A DNA stretch of 64,000 bases from Streptomyces asoensis (lineage in GTDB: Bacteria > Actinomycetota > Actinomycetes > Streptomycetales > Streptomycetaceae). The notes beneath the pieces were generated by a model. That model worked only from the letters and a program-made list of their open reading frames with translations. It was not told the origin of the DNA and ran no database searches. The number at the start of each line of letters is the position of its first letter. Positions within the stretch are counted from its first letter, which is position 1. The translations under genes and the position numbers were made by a program. Below, in pieces: positions 52,307-61,139 of this stretch. The stretch is taken from assembly GCF_013085465.1 (NCBI RefSeq), contig NZ_CP049838.1, positions 4,340,001-4,404,000 of the forward strand. The letters run 5' to 3'.

Positions 52307-54544
52307 TCAGGCGCGTACCAGTTCCCGGTCCTCGTCGCCGTCACGGGACGAGGCGGCGTCGGCCTGGGTCTTCAGGCCCTCGCCCTCGACGTCCACGTTG
52401 GGCAGGGCGCGGTCCAGCCACTTCGGCAGCCACCAGGCCTTCTTGCCGAGCAGGGCCAGCACCGCCGGCACGATCGCCATGCGCACGACGAACGCGTCGA
52501 AGAAGACGGCGATCGCGAGGCCGAAGCCGATCATCTTGATCATCGACTCGGTGGAGCTGATGAAGCCGCCGAAGACGGCCATCATGATGATCGCGGCGGC
52601 GGCCACCACCTTGGCGCTGTGCCGGAAGCCGGTGACGATGGCCTGGCTCGGGCTCTCGCCGTGGACGTACGCCTCCCGCATCCGGGTCACGAGGAACACC
52701 TCGTAGTCCATCGCGAGGCCGAAGACCACGCCCACCATGAAGATCGGCATCATCGACATGATCGGGCCGGTCTCCTCGACGCCGATCAGGCCGCCGAGCC
52801 AGCCCCACTGGAAGACCGCGACCACGGCGCCGAGCGCGGCGAGCACGCTGAGCAGGAAGCCGAGGGCCGCCTTCAGCGGGACCAGGATGGAGCGGAAGAC
52901 CACGATCAGCAGCAGGAAGGCCAGGCCGACGACCAGGCCCAGGTACGGGATCAGCGCGTCGTTGAGCTTCTGCGAGAAGTCGATGTTCATCGCGGTGGTG
53001 CCGGTGACCAGCACCTGCGCGCCCGTGTCGGCCCTGACGTCGACGCCCTGGTCACGGATGGCGTGCACCAGGTCCTCGGTCTGGGTCGAGGACGGCTTGG
53101 AGCCCGGGATCACGGTGATCGTGGCGGTGTCGCCGGCCTTGTTGAACATCGCCGGGGTGACCGTCGCGACGTCCTTGAGGTCCTTGATTCCGTCGGTCAC
53201 CGTGGTGGCCGCCGCCTTGGGGTCGTCGCTGTTCTTGGCGTCGACCACGATCATCAGGGGGCCGTTGAACCCGGGGCCGAAGCCCTCCGACAGCAGGTCG
53301 TACGCCCGGCGCTGTGTCGTGGACGTCGGCTGCGAGCCGTCGTCGGGCAGGCCCAGCTCCAGCTGGGTGGCCGGGACGGCGATCGTGCCGAGACCGACCA
53401 CGCCGAGCAGCAGCACGGCGGCCGGACGGCGGATCACGAAGCTCGCCCAGCGAACACCCAGGCCGGGCTTGGCCTGCTTGCCCGCCCGGCCGTTCTCACC
53501 GGTCTTCTCGCCGGTCGACCTGCGCTTCTCGCCCGTGGCCTTGACCTTCTTGCCGGCGTAGCCGAGCAGCGCCGGGATCATGGTCAGCGCGATGAGGACG
53601 GCCACCACGACCGTGCCCGCCGCCGCGAGACCCATCTTGGTCAGCATCGGCACGTTGACGACCGCGAGGCCCGCCAGGGCGATCACGACCGTGAGGCCGG
53701 CGAAGACCACCGCCGAGCCGGCGGTGCCGGTGGCACGGCCGACCGCCTCCTCGCGGTCGCGGCCCTCGGCCAGTTCACTCCGGTAGCGGGAGACGATGAA
53801 CAGCGCGTAGTCGATACCGACCGCGAGGCCGATCATCAACGCGAGGGTGGAGGTGGTGTCGCCGAGGTCGAGCGCCTTGGCGAGGGCGGTGATGGTGGAG
53901 ACGCCGATGCCGACGCCGATGATCGCCGTCAGCAGCGGCAGTCCGGCGGCGACCAGGGAACCCAGGGTGATGACGAGGACGACGGCGGCGATCGCGAGAC
54001 CGATGACCTCGCCGATCGCACCGGGCTCGGCACCGGCCTGGAGGGCGTCACCTCCGACGTCGACGGTCAGTCCGGTGGCCCGGGCCTCGTCCCCGGCCGC
54101 CTCGAGGGCCTCCCTGGTCGAGTCCTTCAGCTCCATGCCGGGCGCGTCGTACTTCACGGACGTGTAGGCGACCGTTCCGTCCTTGCTCACGGCGTTGGTC
54201 GTGAACGGGTCGGTGACGGAGACGACCTCGGAGCCGTCGCCGAGCGCCTTGACGGTCTTCTCGACGGTCGCCTTGTTCGCGGCGTCCGTCATCTTCTGGC
54301 CCTCGGGCGCCTTGAAGACGATGCGCCCGGTCCCGCCGTCGGCGCTGGCTCCGGGGAAGCGCTGTTCCAGCAGGTCGAAGGCCTTCTGGGCCTCGACGCC
54401 GGGGATGGAGAAGGAGGTCGTGCCGGCGGCGGGCGCGGAGGCGGCGCCGACGCCGGCCAGGGTCAGCAGGGCCACCCATATCAGGGCGACGAAGTGGCGT
54501 CGCCTGAAGGCGAAACGGCCGAGTTTGTAAAGGAACGTGGCCAC
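52307..54544 (-). CDS. MMPL-family RND transporter
   Basis: The 745-residue membrane protein has two halves, each with an outside loop domain and about five or six helices. Family marks are GVDIDYALFIVSRYRSELAEG-like text (VGIDYALFIVSRYR) and FGLAMDYEVFLVTRMREAYV, both with the Asp-Tyr pair used in proton transfer. MMPL proteins export lipids, polyketides or drugs. The GTG at 54544 opens the first helix region. A TetR gene lies upstream on the same strand, 138 bases away, and should regulate it. A 25-residue cytosolic tail ends the protein. Confidence 0.93.
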   Translation of the reverse strand: MATFLYKLGRFAFRRRHFVALIWVALLTLAGVGAASAPAAGTTSFSIPGVEAQKAFDLLEQRFPGASADGGTGRIVFKAPEGQKMTDAANKATVEKTVKALGDGSEVVSVTDPFTTNAVSKDGTVAYTSVKYDAPGMELKDSTREALEAAGDEARATGLTVDVGGDALQAGAEPGAIGEVIGLAIAAVVLVITLGSLVAAGLPLLTAIIGVGIGVSTITALAKALDLGDTTSTLALMIGLAVGIDYALFIVSRYRSELAEGRDREEAVGRATGTAGSAVVFAGLTVVIALAGLAVVNVPMLTKMGLAAAGTVVVAVLIALTMIPALLGYAGKKVKATGEKRRSTGEKTGENGRAGKQAKPGLGVRWASFVIRRPAAVLLLGVVGLGTIAVPATQLELGLPDDGSQPTSTTQRRAYDLLSEGFGPGFNGPLMIVVDAKNSDDPKAAATTVTDGIKDLKDVATVTPAMFNKAGDTATITVIPGSKPSSTQTEDLVHAIRDQGVDVRADTGAQVLVTGTTAMNIDFSQKLNDALIPYLGLVVGLAFLLLIVVFRSILVPLKAALGFLLSVLAALGAVVAVFQWGWLGGLIGVEETGPIMSMMPIFMVGVVFGLAMDYEVFLVTRMREAYVHGESPSQAIVTGFRHSAKVVAAAAIIMMAVFGGFISSTESMIKMIGFGLAIAVFFDAFVVRMAIVPAVLALLGKKAWWLPKWLDRALPNVDVEGEGLKTQADAASSRDGDEDRELVRA

Positions 54545-54682
54545 GGAGGCGTACTCCCGGTCAGGTCGTGGTGTGGGGCCACAGGCCCCAAGGGCAGGGT
54601 TGACCAACCCGGCGGGGAGGGCAGGGGTGATCGGCCCGACGACGTGAGCGGTGACGTCAGGGTGGGCGGACCGTGGGGACGG

Positions 54683-55288
54683 TCAGGTGGTGGTGGAGAC
54701 GCCGAGGGCAGGGAGGACCACGGCGTCGATGTACGAGAGGAGGAAGGCCTGCGTCGGCGGTTGTTCGTCGAGCATGGTGCGGGCGGCGAACGCGCCGATC
54801 ATCATGTGCGGCACATAGTCGAGCGCGGGGTTGTCCGCACGGACCTCGCCCCGGTCGATCGCCCGCTGGAGCACGTTGCGGAACTCCGCCATCTCCGGCT
54901 CGATGAGGTGTTCCTTGAACGCCTTCAGGAGGTCCGGGCTGCCATGGATCGCCATGGCCAGTCCTCGCATCAGCGCGGAGTTCTGCTCCATCTCGCAGTC
55001 GTCCGAACGCATCGTGAGGGCATGCAGGTCGCCCCTGAGCGATCCGGTGTCGACACCGCCGGCGGAGGCGCCCGGCTTGTCGTGCCGTACCGCCTTCGCC
55101 ACCAGCTCGGCCTTGCCGCCCCACTGGCGGTAGAGCGTCGCCTTGCTGGATCGGGTGCGGGTGGCCACGGCGTCCATGGTGAGGGCGTCGTAGCCGACCT
55201 CGCGGAGCAGGTCGAGCACGGCCCGGTACAGCTCGGCCTCGCGCTCGGGCGTGATGCGACTGCGACGCGCCGTTGCGATCTCAGTCAT
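54683..55288 (-). CDS. TetR-family regulator upstream of the MMPL transporter
   Basis: The 201 residues have a TetR DNA-binding domain at 10-60 (EREAELYRAVLDLLREVGYD, MDAVATRTRSSKATLYRQWG) and a C-terminal TetR_C-type effector domain. The ATG at 55288 is preferred over 55336. It precedes the MMPL gene on the reverse strand and is divergent from the tricorn protease gene; a 15-bp palindrome lies between. Such TetR-MMPL pairs usually respond to a toxic lipophilic compound; the ligand is unknown. Confidence 0.9.
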   Translation of the reverse strand: MTEIATARRSRITPEREAELYRAVLDLLREVGYDALTMDAVATRTRSSKATLYRQWGGKAELVAKAVRHDKPGASAGGVDTGSLRGDLHALTMRSDDCEMEQNSALMRGLAMAIHGSPDLLKAFKEHLIEPEMAEFRNVLQRAIDRGEVRADNPALDYVPHMMIGAFAARTMLDEQPPTQAFLLSYIDAVVLPALGVSTTT

Positions 55289-55360
55289 GCCACTCACCTT
55301 CCGGCTCCGTCGTCGCCAACTCGTCTCGTACACCATGAAGATACCCTGAGGATCAGCGAA

Positions 55361-55375
55361 ACGAAACCGTTTCGT
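55361..55375. promoter_or_regulatory. TetR-type operator between tetR and the tricorn gene
   Basis: ACGAAAC-C-GTTTCGT is a perfect 7-bp inverted repeat, 73 bases before the TetR start and about 98 bases before the tricorn start. It is the most likely binding site of the TetR protein and would act on both directions. A tandem pair of GAAGGACACATAA (55398-55410, 55411-55423) follows it. Confidence 0.6.
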
Positions 55376-55472
55376 ACGTGTGCTGGCTCACGAACGTGAA
55401 GGACACATAAGAAGGACACATAAGGCGGCCCCACAAGTTGCCCGGCCCCATTTGCCGGAAAAGCATGGGGAG

Positions 55473-58400
55473 GTGAGCTATCTGCGTCTGCCCCACCTCA
55501 GTGGTGACCTGCTGTGCTTCGTGGCCGAGGACGACCTCTGGCTGGCCCCCCTGGCCGACCCCGGCCGCGCCTGGCGGCTCACCGTCGACCGCACCAAGGC
55601 CGGACACCCCCGGTTCTCCCCCGACGGGAGCCTGATCGCGTACACGAGCTGGCGCAGCCTCGTCCCGGAGATCCATCTGGTGCCCGTGGACGGCGGACCG
55701 GGACGGCGGCTGACCTACTGGGGCAGCTCCGACACCCAGGTCTGCGGCTGGACACCCCCCGACCAGGACGGGAACACCGACATCCTCGCCGTCGCCTCCC
55801 ACGGCGAGCCCTTCTCCTACTTCACCTGGGCCTACAAGGTCCCCACCGACGGCGCCCCCGGCCGCAAGCTCCCCTGGGGCCCGGTCTCCGACCTCCAGAC
55901 CGCGGACATCGACGGCGAAGGCAGGACCCTCCTGCTCACCGGCACCCCACCGCACGAACCCGCCGCCTGGAAGCGCTACCGGGGCGGGGCGACAGGCCGC
56001 CTGTGGCTGCACGGGCAACGGCTCCTGGCAGACCTCGACGGCCACCTGCACTCCCCCCTCTTCGTCGGCGGACGGATCGCCTTCCTCTCCGACCACGAGG
56101 GCGTCGGCAACCTCTACTCCTGCGCCCACGACGGCTCCGACCTGCGCCGGCACACCGACCACGACGCCTTCTACGCCCGGCACGCCTCCAGCGACGGCAC
56201 CCGGGTGGTGTACCAGTGCGCCGGCGACCTGTGGATCGTCGACGACCTCGCCGCCGACTCCGAGCCGCGCCGGATCGACGTACGCCTCAGCGGACCGCGC
56301 GCGGGGCGGCGGCCGTACCAGATCCCGGCCGCCCAGCACGTGGACGGCATCTCCGTCGACGAGACGGGACGGGCGAGCGCCGTCGTCGTACGCGGCAGCC
56401 TGTACTGGCTGACGCACCGGGACGGCCCCGCCCGGACGATCACCGACACCCCCGGGGTACGGGTGCGGCTGCCGGAGATGCTCGGCTCGGGCGGCCAGGT
56501 CGCCTATGTGACGGACGCGGAGGGCGAGGACGCCGTCGAGATCGCCCATCTGCCCCGGGCCACCGGCGACCGCGCGCCCCGAAGGCTGGCCTCCGGGCGG
56601 CTCGGGCGGGTGCTGGAGATGGTGTCCGACCCCGACGGCGAGCGGCTCGCCGTCGCCGCGCACGACGGGCGGCTGCTCCTCATCACCGTGTCCGACGACA
56701 TCACCCTGGCCGACGACATCACCGGGTCCGACGACGCGGGCACCGAGGAACCGGCCGACGCGGGCCCCGCCGACGCGGACCCGGCCGACGCGGACCCGGC
56801 CGACGCGGGCCCGGCCGGCGCGGACCCGGCCGGCGCGGTCACCGAGCTGATCTCGTCGGTCAACGGACCCGTGCGGGACCTGGCCTTCTCCCCCGACGGG
56901 AGCTGGCTGACCTGGTCGCATCCGGGGATCGGCCGGTCGCTGCGGCAGATCAAGATGGCCCGCATCAAGGACCGGCTCATCGTGGACGTCACCAACGGCC
57001 GGTTCGAGGACGAGAACCCGGTCTTCACCAGGGACGGCCGCTACCTGGCCTTCCTCTCCTGGCGCGGCTTCGACCCGGTGTACGACGTGCACACCGGGGA
57101 CCTGTCCTTCCCGCTGGGCTGCCGCCCCTACCTGGTGCCGCTGTCGTCGGCGACCCCCTCCCCCTTCGCCCTGACCCCGGAGGGCCGGCCCGCCGCCGGA
57201 GGCCTGGACCCGGTGGAGGACGACGAGGGCGGCGACGGAACCGTGACCGTCGAGATCGAGGGCCTGGAGAGCCGCGTCACGCCCTTCCCGGTACCGGCGT
57301 CCAAGTACTCGGCGCTGTACCCGGTGGCGGGCGGCGGGCTGGTGTGGCTGCGCTGGCCGATCTCGGGGGCGCTGGGCGAGACCTTCGCCAACCCGGACGA
57401 CACCAGCGGGCGGCCGACGCTCGAGTACTTCAACATCAGCAAGGCGAAGAAGTCCGAACTCGTCGACCACCTCGACTGGTTCGCGCTCAGCGGGGACGGC
57501 TCCCGGCTGGTCGTGGTCGACGAGGGCGACCTGCGCGCGGTGCCGTCGGCCGAGTCCGGCGACCTGGACTCCACGGTCTGGATCGACCTGCGGCGCATCC
57601 TGCACGAGGTGGACCCGGGCGCCGAATGGCGTCAGTCGTACGAGGAGGCCGGACGGCTGATCCGCGCCTACTTCTGGGACCCGGGGATGTGCGGCATCGA
57701 CTGGGACGCGGTCCTCGACCAGTACCGGCCGCTGGTCGAACGGGTCGCGTCCCCCGACGAGTTCGCCGATCTGCTGCGGGAGGTGCTGGGCGAGCTGGGC
57801 ACGTCCCACGCCTACGTCACCGCCGCCCGCCGCAACGAGGGCCCACCGCACTACCAGCGCCTCCAGGGCCTGCTGGGCGCCAACCTCGCACACCGGGACG
57901 CCGGTTGGACGGTCCGGCGGATCCTGCCCGGCGACTCCTCCGACTCCAAGGCGCGTTCCCCGCTGGCCGGGACCGGGATCCGGGACGGGGCGGTCCTCAC
58001 GCACGTGGACGGACGGCAGGTCGACCCGGTCACCGGCCCGTATCCGCTGCTCGCCGGCGCGGGCGGCACCACGGTCGAACTCACCTTCACCCCGGCCCAG
58101 GGCGAGGCGGGCCGTCCGCGCCGGGTGGCCGTGGTCCCGCTCATCGACGAACGCCCGCTGCGCTACCAGGACTGGGTGGCCAAACGGCGGGCCGTGGTAC
58201 ACGAGTTGAGCGGCGGCCGGTGCGGCTATCTGCACATCCCCGACATGGGCGGCTCGGGCTGGGCCCAGTTCAACCGCGACCTGCGGATGGAGGTGTCCAG
58301 ACCCGCGCTGCTCGTGGACGTGCGCGGCAACGCGGGCGGGCACATCAGCGAGCTGGTGGTGGAGAAGCTGACGCGCACCATCCTGGGCTGGGACCTCACT

Positions 58401-58850
58401 CGCGACGCCCAGCCGGTGTCGTACGCCTCGAACGCGCCGAGGGGCCCGGTGGTGGCCCTGGCCGACGAGGCGACGTCCTCGGACGGCGACATGATCACGG
58501 CCGCCTTCAAGCTGCTGAAGCTGGGCCCGGTGGTCGGCCAGCGCACCTGGGGCGGCGTGGTCGGCATGACCGGCCGCCACCAGCTCGGCGACGGCACCGT
58601 CATCACCGTCCCGATGAACGCGGCCTGGTTCGACGCGTACGGCTGGTCCGTGGAGAACAAGGGCGTCACCCCGGACCTCGAGGTGCTGCGCACCCCGCTC
58701 GACTGGGCCGAGGGCCGCCACGCCCAACTCGACGACGCCGTACGGCTGGCCCTGGACCTCCTCGGCACCCGCCCCCCGGCGACCCCGCCGACCTACGACG
58801 ACGTCCCCGACCGCTCCCGGCCCCGACTGCCGCCCCGCCAAGGGCTATAG
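55473..58850 (+). CDS. Tricorn protease homologue
   Basis: This large cytosolic serine protease trims oligopeptides. The 1125 residues show WD/tricorn-type propeller repeats (VAEDDLWLAPLADPGRAWRL, HPRFSPDGSLIAYTSW, LAFSPDGSWLTWSH), a C1 region with the charge-relay His in GELGTSHAYV, a PDZ domain (about 790-880) and a C-terminal S41 domain with the active Ser in ADEATSSDGDMIT. A repeat of PADADPADADPADAGPAG sits in one propeller linker. GTG 55473 gives the usual N-terminus (VSYLRLPHLSGD) but its GGGGAG site is very close; GTG 55380 is in frame. Confidence 0.92.
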   Translation: MSYLRLPHLSGDLLCFVAEDDLWLAPLADPGRAWRLTVDRTKAGHPRFSPDGSLIAYTSWRSLVPEIHLVPVDGGPGRRLTYWGSSDTQVCGWTPPDQDGNTDILAVASHGEPFSYFTWAYKVPTDGAPGRKLPWGPVSDLQTADIDGEGRTLLLTGTPPHEPAAWKRYRGGATGRLWLHGQRLLADLDGHLHSPLFVGGRIAFLSDHEGVGNLYSCAHDGSDLRRHTDHDAFYARHASSDGTRVVYQCAGDLWIVDDLAADSEPRRIDVRLSGPRAGRRPYQIPAAQHVDGISVDETGRASAVVVRGSLYWLTHRDGPARTITDTPGVRVRLPEMLGSGGQVAYVTDAEGEDAVEIAHLPRATGDRAPRRLASGRLGRVLEMVSDPDGERLAVAAHDGRLLLITVSDDITLADDITGSDDAGTEEPADAGPADADPADADPADAGPAGADPAGAVTELISSVNGPVRDLAFSPDGSWLTWSHPGIGRSLRQIKMARIKDRLIVDVTNGRFEDENPVFTRDGRYLAFLSWRGFDPVYDVHTGDLSFPLGCRPYLVPLSSATPSPFALTPEGRPAAGGLDPVEDDEGGDGTVTVEIEGLESRVTPFPVPASKYSALYPVAGGGLVWLRWPISGALGETFANPDDTSGRPTLEYFNISKAKKSELVDHLDWFALSGDGSRLVVVDEGDLRAVPSAESGDLDSTVWIDLRRILHEVDPGAEWRQSYEEAGRLIRAYFWDPGMCGIDWDAVLDQYRPLVERVASPDEFADLLREVLGELGTSHAYVTAARRNEGPPHYQRLQGLLGANLAHRDAGWTVRRILPGDSSDSKARSPLAGTGIRDGAVLTHVDGRQVDPVTGPYPLLAGAGGTTVELTFTPAQGEAGRPRRVAVVPLIDERPLRYQDWVAKRRAVVHELSGGRCGYLHIPDMGGSGWAQFNRDLRMEVSRPALLVDVRGNAGGHISELVVEKLTRTILGWDLTRDAQPVSYASNAPRGPVVALADEATSSDGDMITAAFKLLKLGPVVGQRTWGGVVGMTGRHQLGDGTVITVPMNAAWFDAYGWSVENKGVTPDLEVLRTPLDWAEGRHAQLDDAVRLALDLLGTRPPATPPTYDDVPDRSRPRLPPRQGL

Positions 58851-58899
58851 AGACCAGGGATCCGGAGACCAGGGATCCGGGGACAGCCGGAGACACGCA

Positions 58900-58927
58900 G
58901 GGGCGCCCTCCCGAGGGAGGGCGCCCC
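58900..58927. terminator. Bidirectional terminator
   Basis: Arms GGGGCGCCCTCCC (58900-58912) and GGGAGGGCGCCCC (58915-58927) are perfect over 13 bp. It lies between the tricorn gene and the convergent repeat protein gene. A direct repeat of GAGACCAGGGATCCGG precedes it (58851-58881). Confidence 0.85.
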
Positions 58928-58953
58928 ACGTCAACGGCGGTAGCCGAGCTCAG

Positions 58954-59211
58954 CTACACGTCGAAGTCCTGGCCGATGCGCTCGTCGTCCTCGCGCCGCA
59001 TACGCTCCGACGGCTGGCCGGGACGCTCGCCGGGCCGCTCACCGGGACGCCCGTTGGAACGCTCACCGGGACGCTCGCCGGGCCGCTCACCGGGACGCTC
59101 GCCCGGACGCTGCTTGCCGCGCTGAGCCTGCTCCTTGGCCTGCTCGACCTTCTGCTTGGCCTGCTGCTTGAACTGCTCCGACTGGTCCTGGAACTTGTCC
59201 TTCATACCCAT
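58954..59211 (-). CDS. Small hydrophilic repeat protein with PGER units
   Basis: I know of no named family. The 85 residues begin with a Gln/Lys-rich helix (MKDKFQDQSEQFKQQAKQK, then VEQAKEQAQRGK), which recalls CsbD-like and other small stress proteins. About eight RPGE/PGER units follow, encoded by 12-bp DNA repeats, and an acidic end closes it (DDERIGQDFDV). It should be disordered beyond the helix. AGGAG lies nine bases before the ATG. Expression under stress is a guess. Confidence 0.72.
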   Translation of the reverse strand: MGMKDKFQDQSEQFKQQAKQKVEQAKEQAQRGKQRPGERPGERPGERPGERSNGRPGERPGERPGQPSERMRREDDERIGQDFDV

Positions 59212-59304
59212 GTGGGTTCACTCCTGTGGGGAGATGAGGGGGGTTGGGGCCCCTTGGTGGGGCCTCGACCAGATTCACACGGGCACTCACGCGGCGCATG
59301 TCGA

Positions 59305-60189
59305 TCAACTACGCTGCGTAGCCCTCGCCTGTTCGTCGGCGGAGCCACCCGCGCCCACCAGCCCCGTCCGCATCCCGTGCAGCCGGGGCGCGAACCGCTT
59401 CATCTCGCGCTGGCCCACCGTCCCGATGAGCGCGGGCAGATAGCCGCGCACCCCCTGCATCCCCCGCAGCCACCACTGCCCGTACACGTGCGACGAGCGC
59501 CGCTCGATCCCGGCCACGATCCGGTCGACGGCCGGCCCCAGCGGGTACGTCTTGTTCGACGGCCACGGCAGCCGCTGCCTCAACTCCCGCATCACCTCGT
59601 CCTGATCGGCGCCCCGCACCATGTCGGTGTCGGTCCAGGACAGGTAACCGACGCCGACGCCGACACCCTGGTGACCGACCTCGGCACGCAGACTGTGCGC
59701 GTACGCCTCCACGCCCGACTTGGACGCGCAGTACGCGGTCATCATCGGCGCCGGGGTGATCGCGGCGAGCGAGGCGATCTGGAGCAGGTAGCCGCGGCTC
59801 TCCCGCAGCAACGGCAGGAAGGCGCGGGCCGTGACCGCCGAGCCGATCAGATTGACCTCGATGACCCGGCGCCAGGCCTCCGGGTCGGAGTCGGCGAACG
59901 GACCGCCGTTGGCCACACCGGCGTTGGCGACCACGATGTCCACCTTGCCGAAGCGCTCCTTCACCTCCGCCGCGACCCGGGCCATCGCCTCGTGGTCGGT
60001 GACATCGGCGTACCAGTGGTAGCTGTCGCTGTGCAGCCGCTCGGAGACCTGCTTCAGCGCGTCCGGCTCCAGGCCGACCAGCGCCACCTTCGCACCGCGC
60101 GCGGAGAGCTTGCGGGCGAGCAGCTCCCCGACGCCCCGCGCGGCCCCGGTCACGACGGCGACCTGTCCTTCGAGACTGACCCTGCTCAT
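59305..60189 (-). CDS. Short-chain dehydrogenase/reductase (SadH-like)
   Basis: The 294-residue Rossmann enzyme has the cofactor loop VVTGAARGVGELLARKL (TGxxxGxG), NAG in VVANAGVANGG, and the catalytic YCASKSGVEAY (Tyr-x3-Lys). A C-terminal extension rich in Arg, Trp and Gly (HVYGQWWLRGMQGVRGYLP) goes beyond the basic SDR. Its ATG overlaps the stop of the hydrolase gene (ATGA). As third gene after a Baeyer-Villiger enzyme it may oxidise the alcohol to the ketone, or the reverse. Confidence 0.9.
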   Translation of the reverse strand: MSRVSLEGQVAVVTGAARGVGELLARKLSARGAKVALVGLEPDALKQVSERLHSDSYHWYADVTDHEAMARVAAEVKERFGKVDIVVANAGVANGGPFADSDPEAWRRVIEVNLIGSAVTARAFLPLLRESRGYLLQIASLAAITPAPMMTAYCASKSGVEAYAHSLRAEVGHQGVGVGVGYLSWTDTDMVRGADQDEVMRELRQRLPWPSNKTYPLGPAVDRIVAGIERRSSHVYGQWWLRGMQGVRGYLPALIGTVGQREMKRFAPRLHGMRTGLVGAGGSADEQARATQRS

Positions 60190-61139
60190 GCGCCCTCCTT
60201 CAACTGTGCGTATGTGGTGACGAGTTCCCGGATCCGGCCGGTGACCAGGTCGGGTGCCTCGACCGGCGTCATATGGCCGAGGCCGGGCAGTTCGGTGAGG
60301 CCGACGCAGTGCGGGAGCGCGGCGGCGATCCGGCGGGCGTGCACCGGCGGGGTGAGCCGGTCGCCGCTGCCGACGATCACCGCCGTGGGCACCCGCAACT
60401 CCCGTACGCCGTGGTCGAGGTCGAGCAGGTTCAGCACGTGCGACCAGGTGTGCCGCACCTTGCGCGGGCAGGCGTGCACGATGCGGGCGCACGCGTCCAC
60501 CATGTGCGGGGCCGAACCGGCGCCCATCGTGGCGTACTTGAGGATCCGCTTCGCGACCGGCGTGACCGGTCCGAGGGGCGCCCTCGACCCGAGGATGTGC
60601 CGGGTCAGCCAGGTCCGCAACGGGCCGGGCCGCAGGGGGAGGACGGTGGACTCGGCGACCAGTCCCGAGGCCCCGGTGCTGCACAGCAGGACGGCCACCG
60701 CGTGCTCCTGGAAGGCGACTCTGCCGGCTGCCGCCAGCACCGTCATACCGCCCATGGAGTGCCCGGCGATCACCGCCTTCTCCCCGGGCGCGAGCGTCGC
60801 GGCGAGGACCGCTTCCAGGTCGTCGGCGAGGGTGTCGGTGCTGCACGCCTGGCTCGGCAGGGTGCGTCCGTGGCCGCGCTGGTCGTAGGCGATGACCCGG
60901 TGGTCGGCGGCGAGGTCCCGGATCTGGGCCGCCCAGAACGCGGTCGAGCAGGTCCAGCCGTGGGCGAGGACGACGGCGGGCGCGGTCTCGGGACCGTGGA
61001 CCTCGACGTGCAGGAGCGTGCCGTCGGCGGAGACGGCGGTGAGCTCACGCGAAGGCACGCGGGAGTCCTTGCCCGAGGGCTTGCCGGAGGAGGCCTTGCC
61101 GGAGGGCTCGGCGGAGGAGGGCTCGGCGGAGGAGGTCAT
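60186..61139 (-). CDS. Alpha/beta hydrolase
   Basis: The 317 residues start with a Ser/Pro/Lys-rich head (SSAEPSSAEPSGKASSGKPS) and then a standard alpha/beta hydrolase: oxyanion-hole HGWTCSTAFW, nucleophile elbow VIAGHSMGGMTVL (Ser), acid near VIVGSGDRLTPP (Asp), and His in LPGLGHMTPVE. It is ATGA-coupled on both sides, to the monooxygenase upstream and the SDR downstream. Ester or lactone cleavage after Baeyer-Villiger oxidation is the natural job; this is inference from the order. Confidence 0.9.
   Translation of the reverse strand: MTSSAEPSSAEPSGKASSGKPSGKDSRVPSRELTAVSADGTLLHVEVHGPETAPAVVLAHGWTCSTAFWAAQIRDLAADHRVIAYDQRGHGRTLPSQACSTDTLADDLEAVLAATLAPGEKAVIAGHSMGGMTVLAAAGRVAFQEHAVAVLLCSTGASGLVAESTVLPLRPGPLRTWLTRHILGSRAPLGPVTPVAKRILKYATMGAGSAPHMVDACARIVHACPRKVRHTWSHVLNLLDLDHGVRELRVPTAVIVGSGDRLTPPVHARRIAAALPHCVGLTELPGLGHMTPVEAPDLVTGRIRELVTTYAQLKEGA

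Noticed and set aside
55353..58841. 1162-codon reverse frame antisense to the tricorn gene
   Set aside because: No start context and no domain; the forward frame has the propeller, PDZ and S41 motifs.
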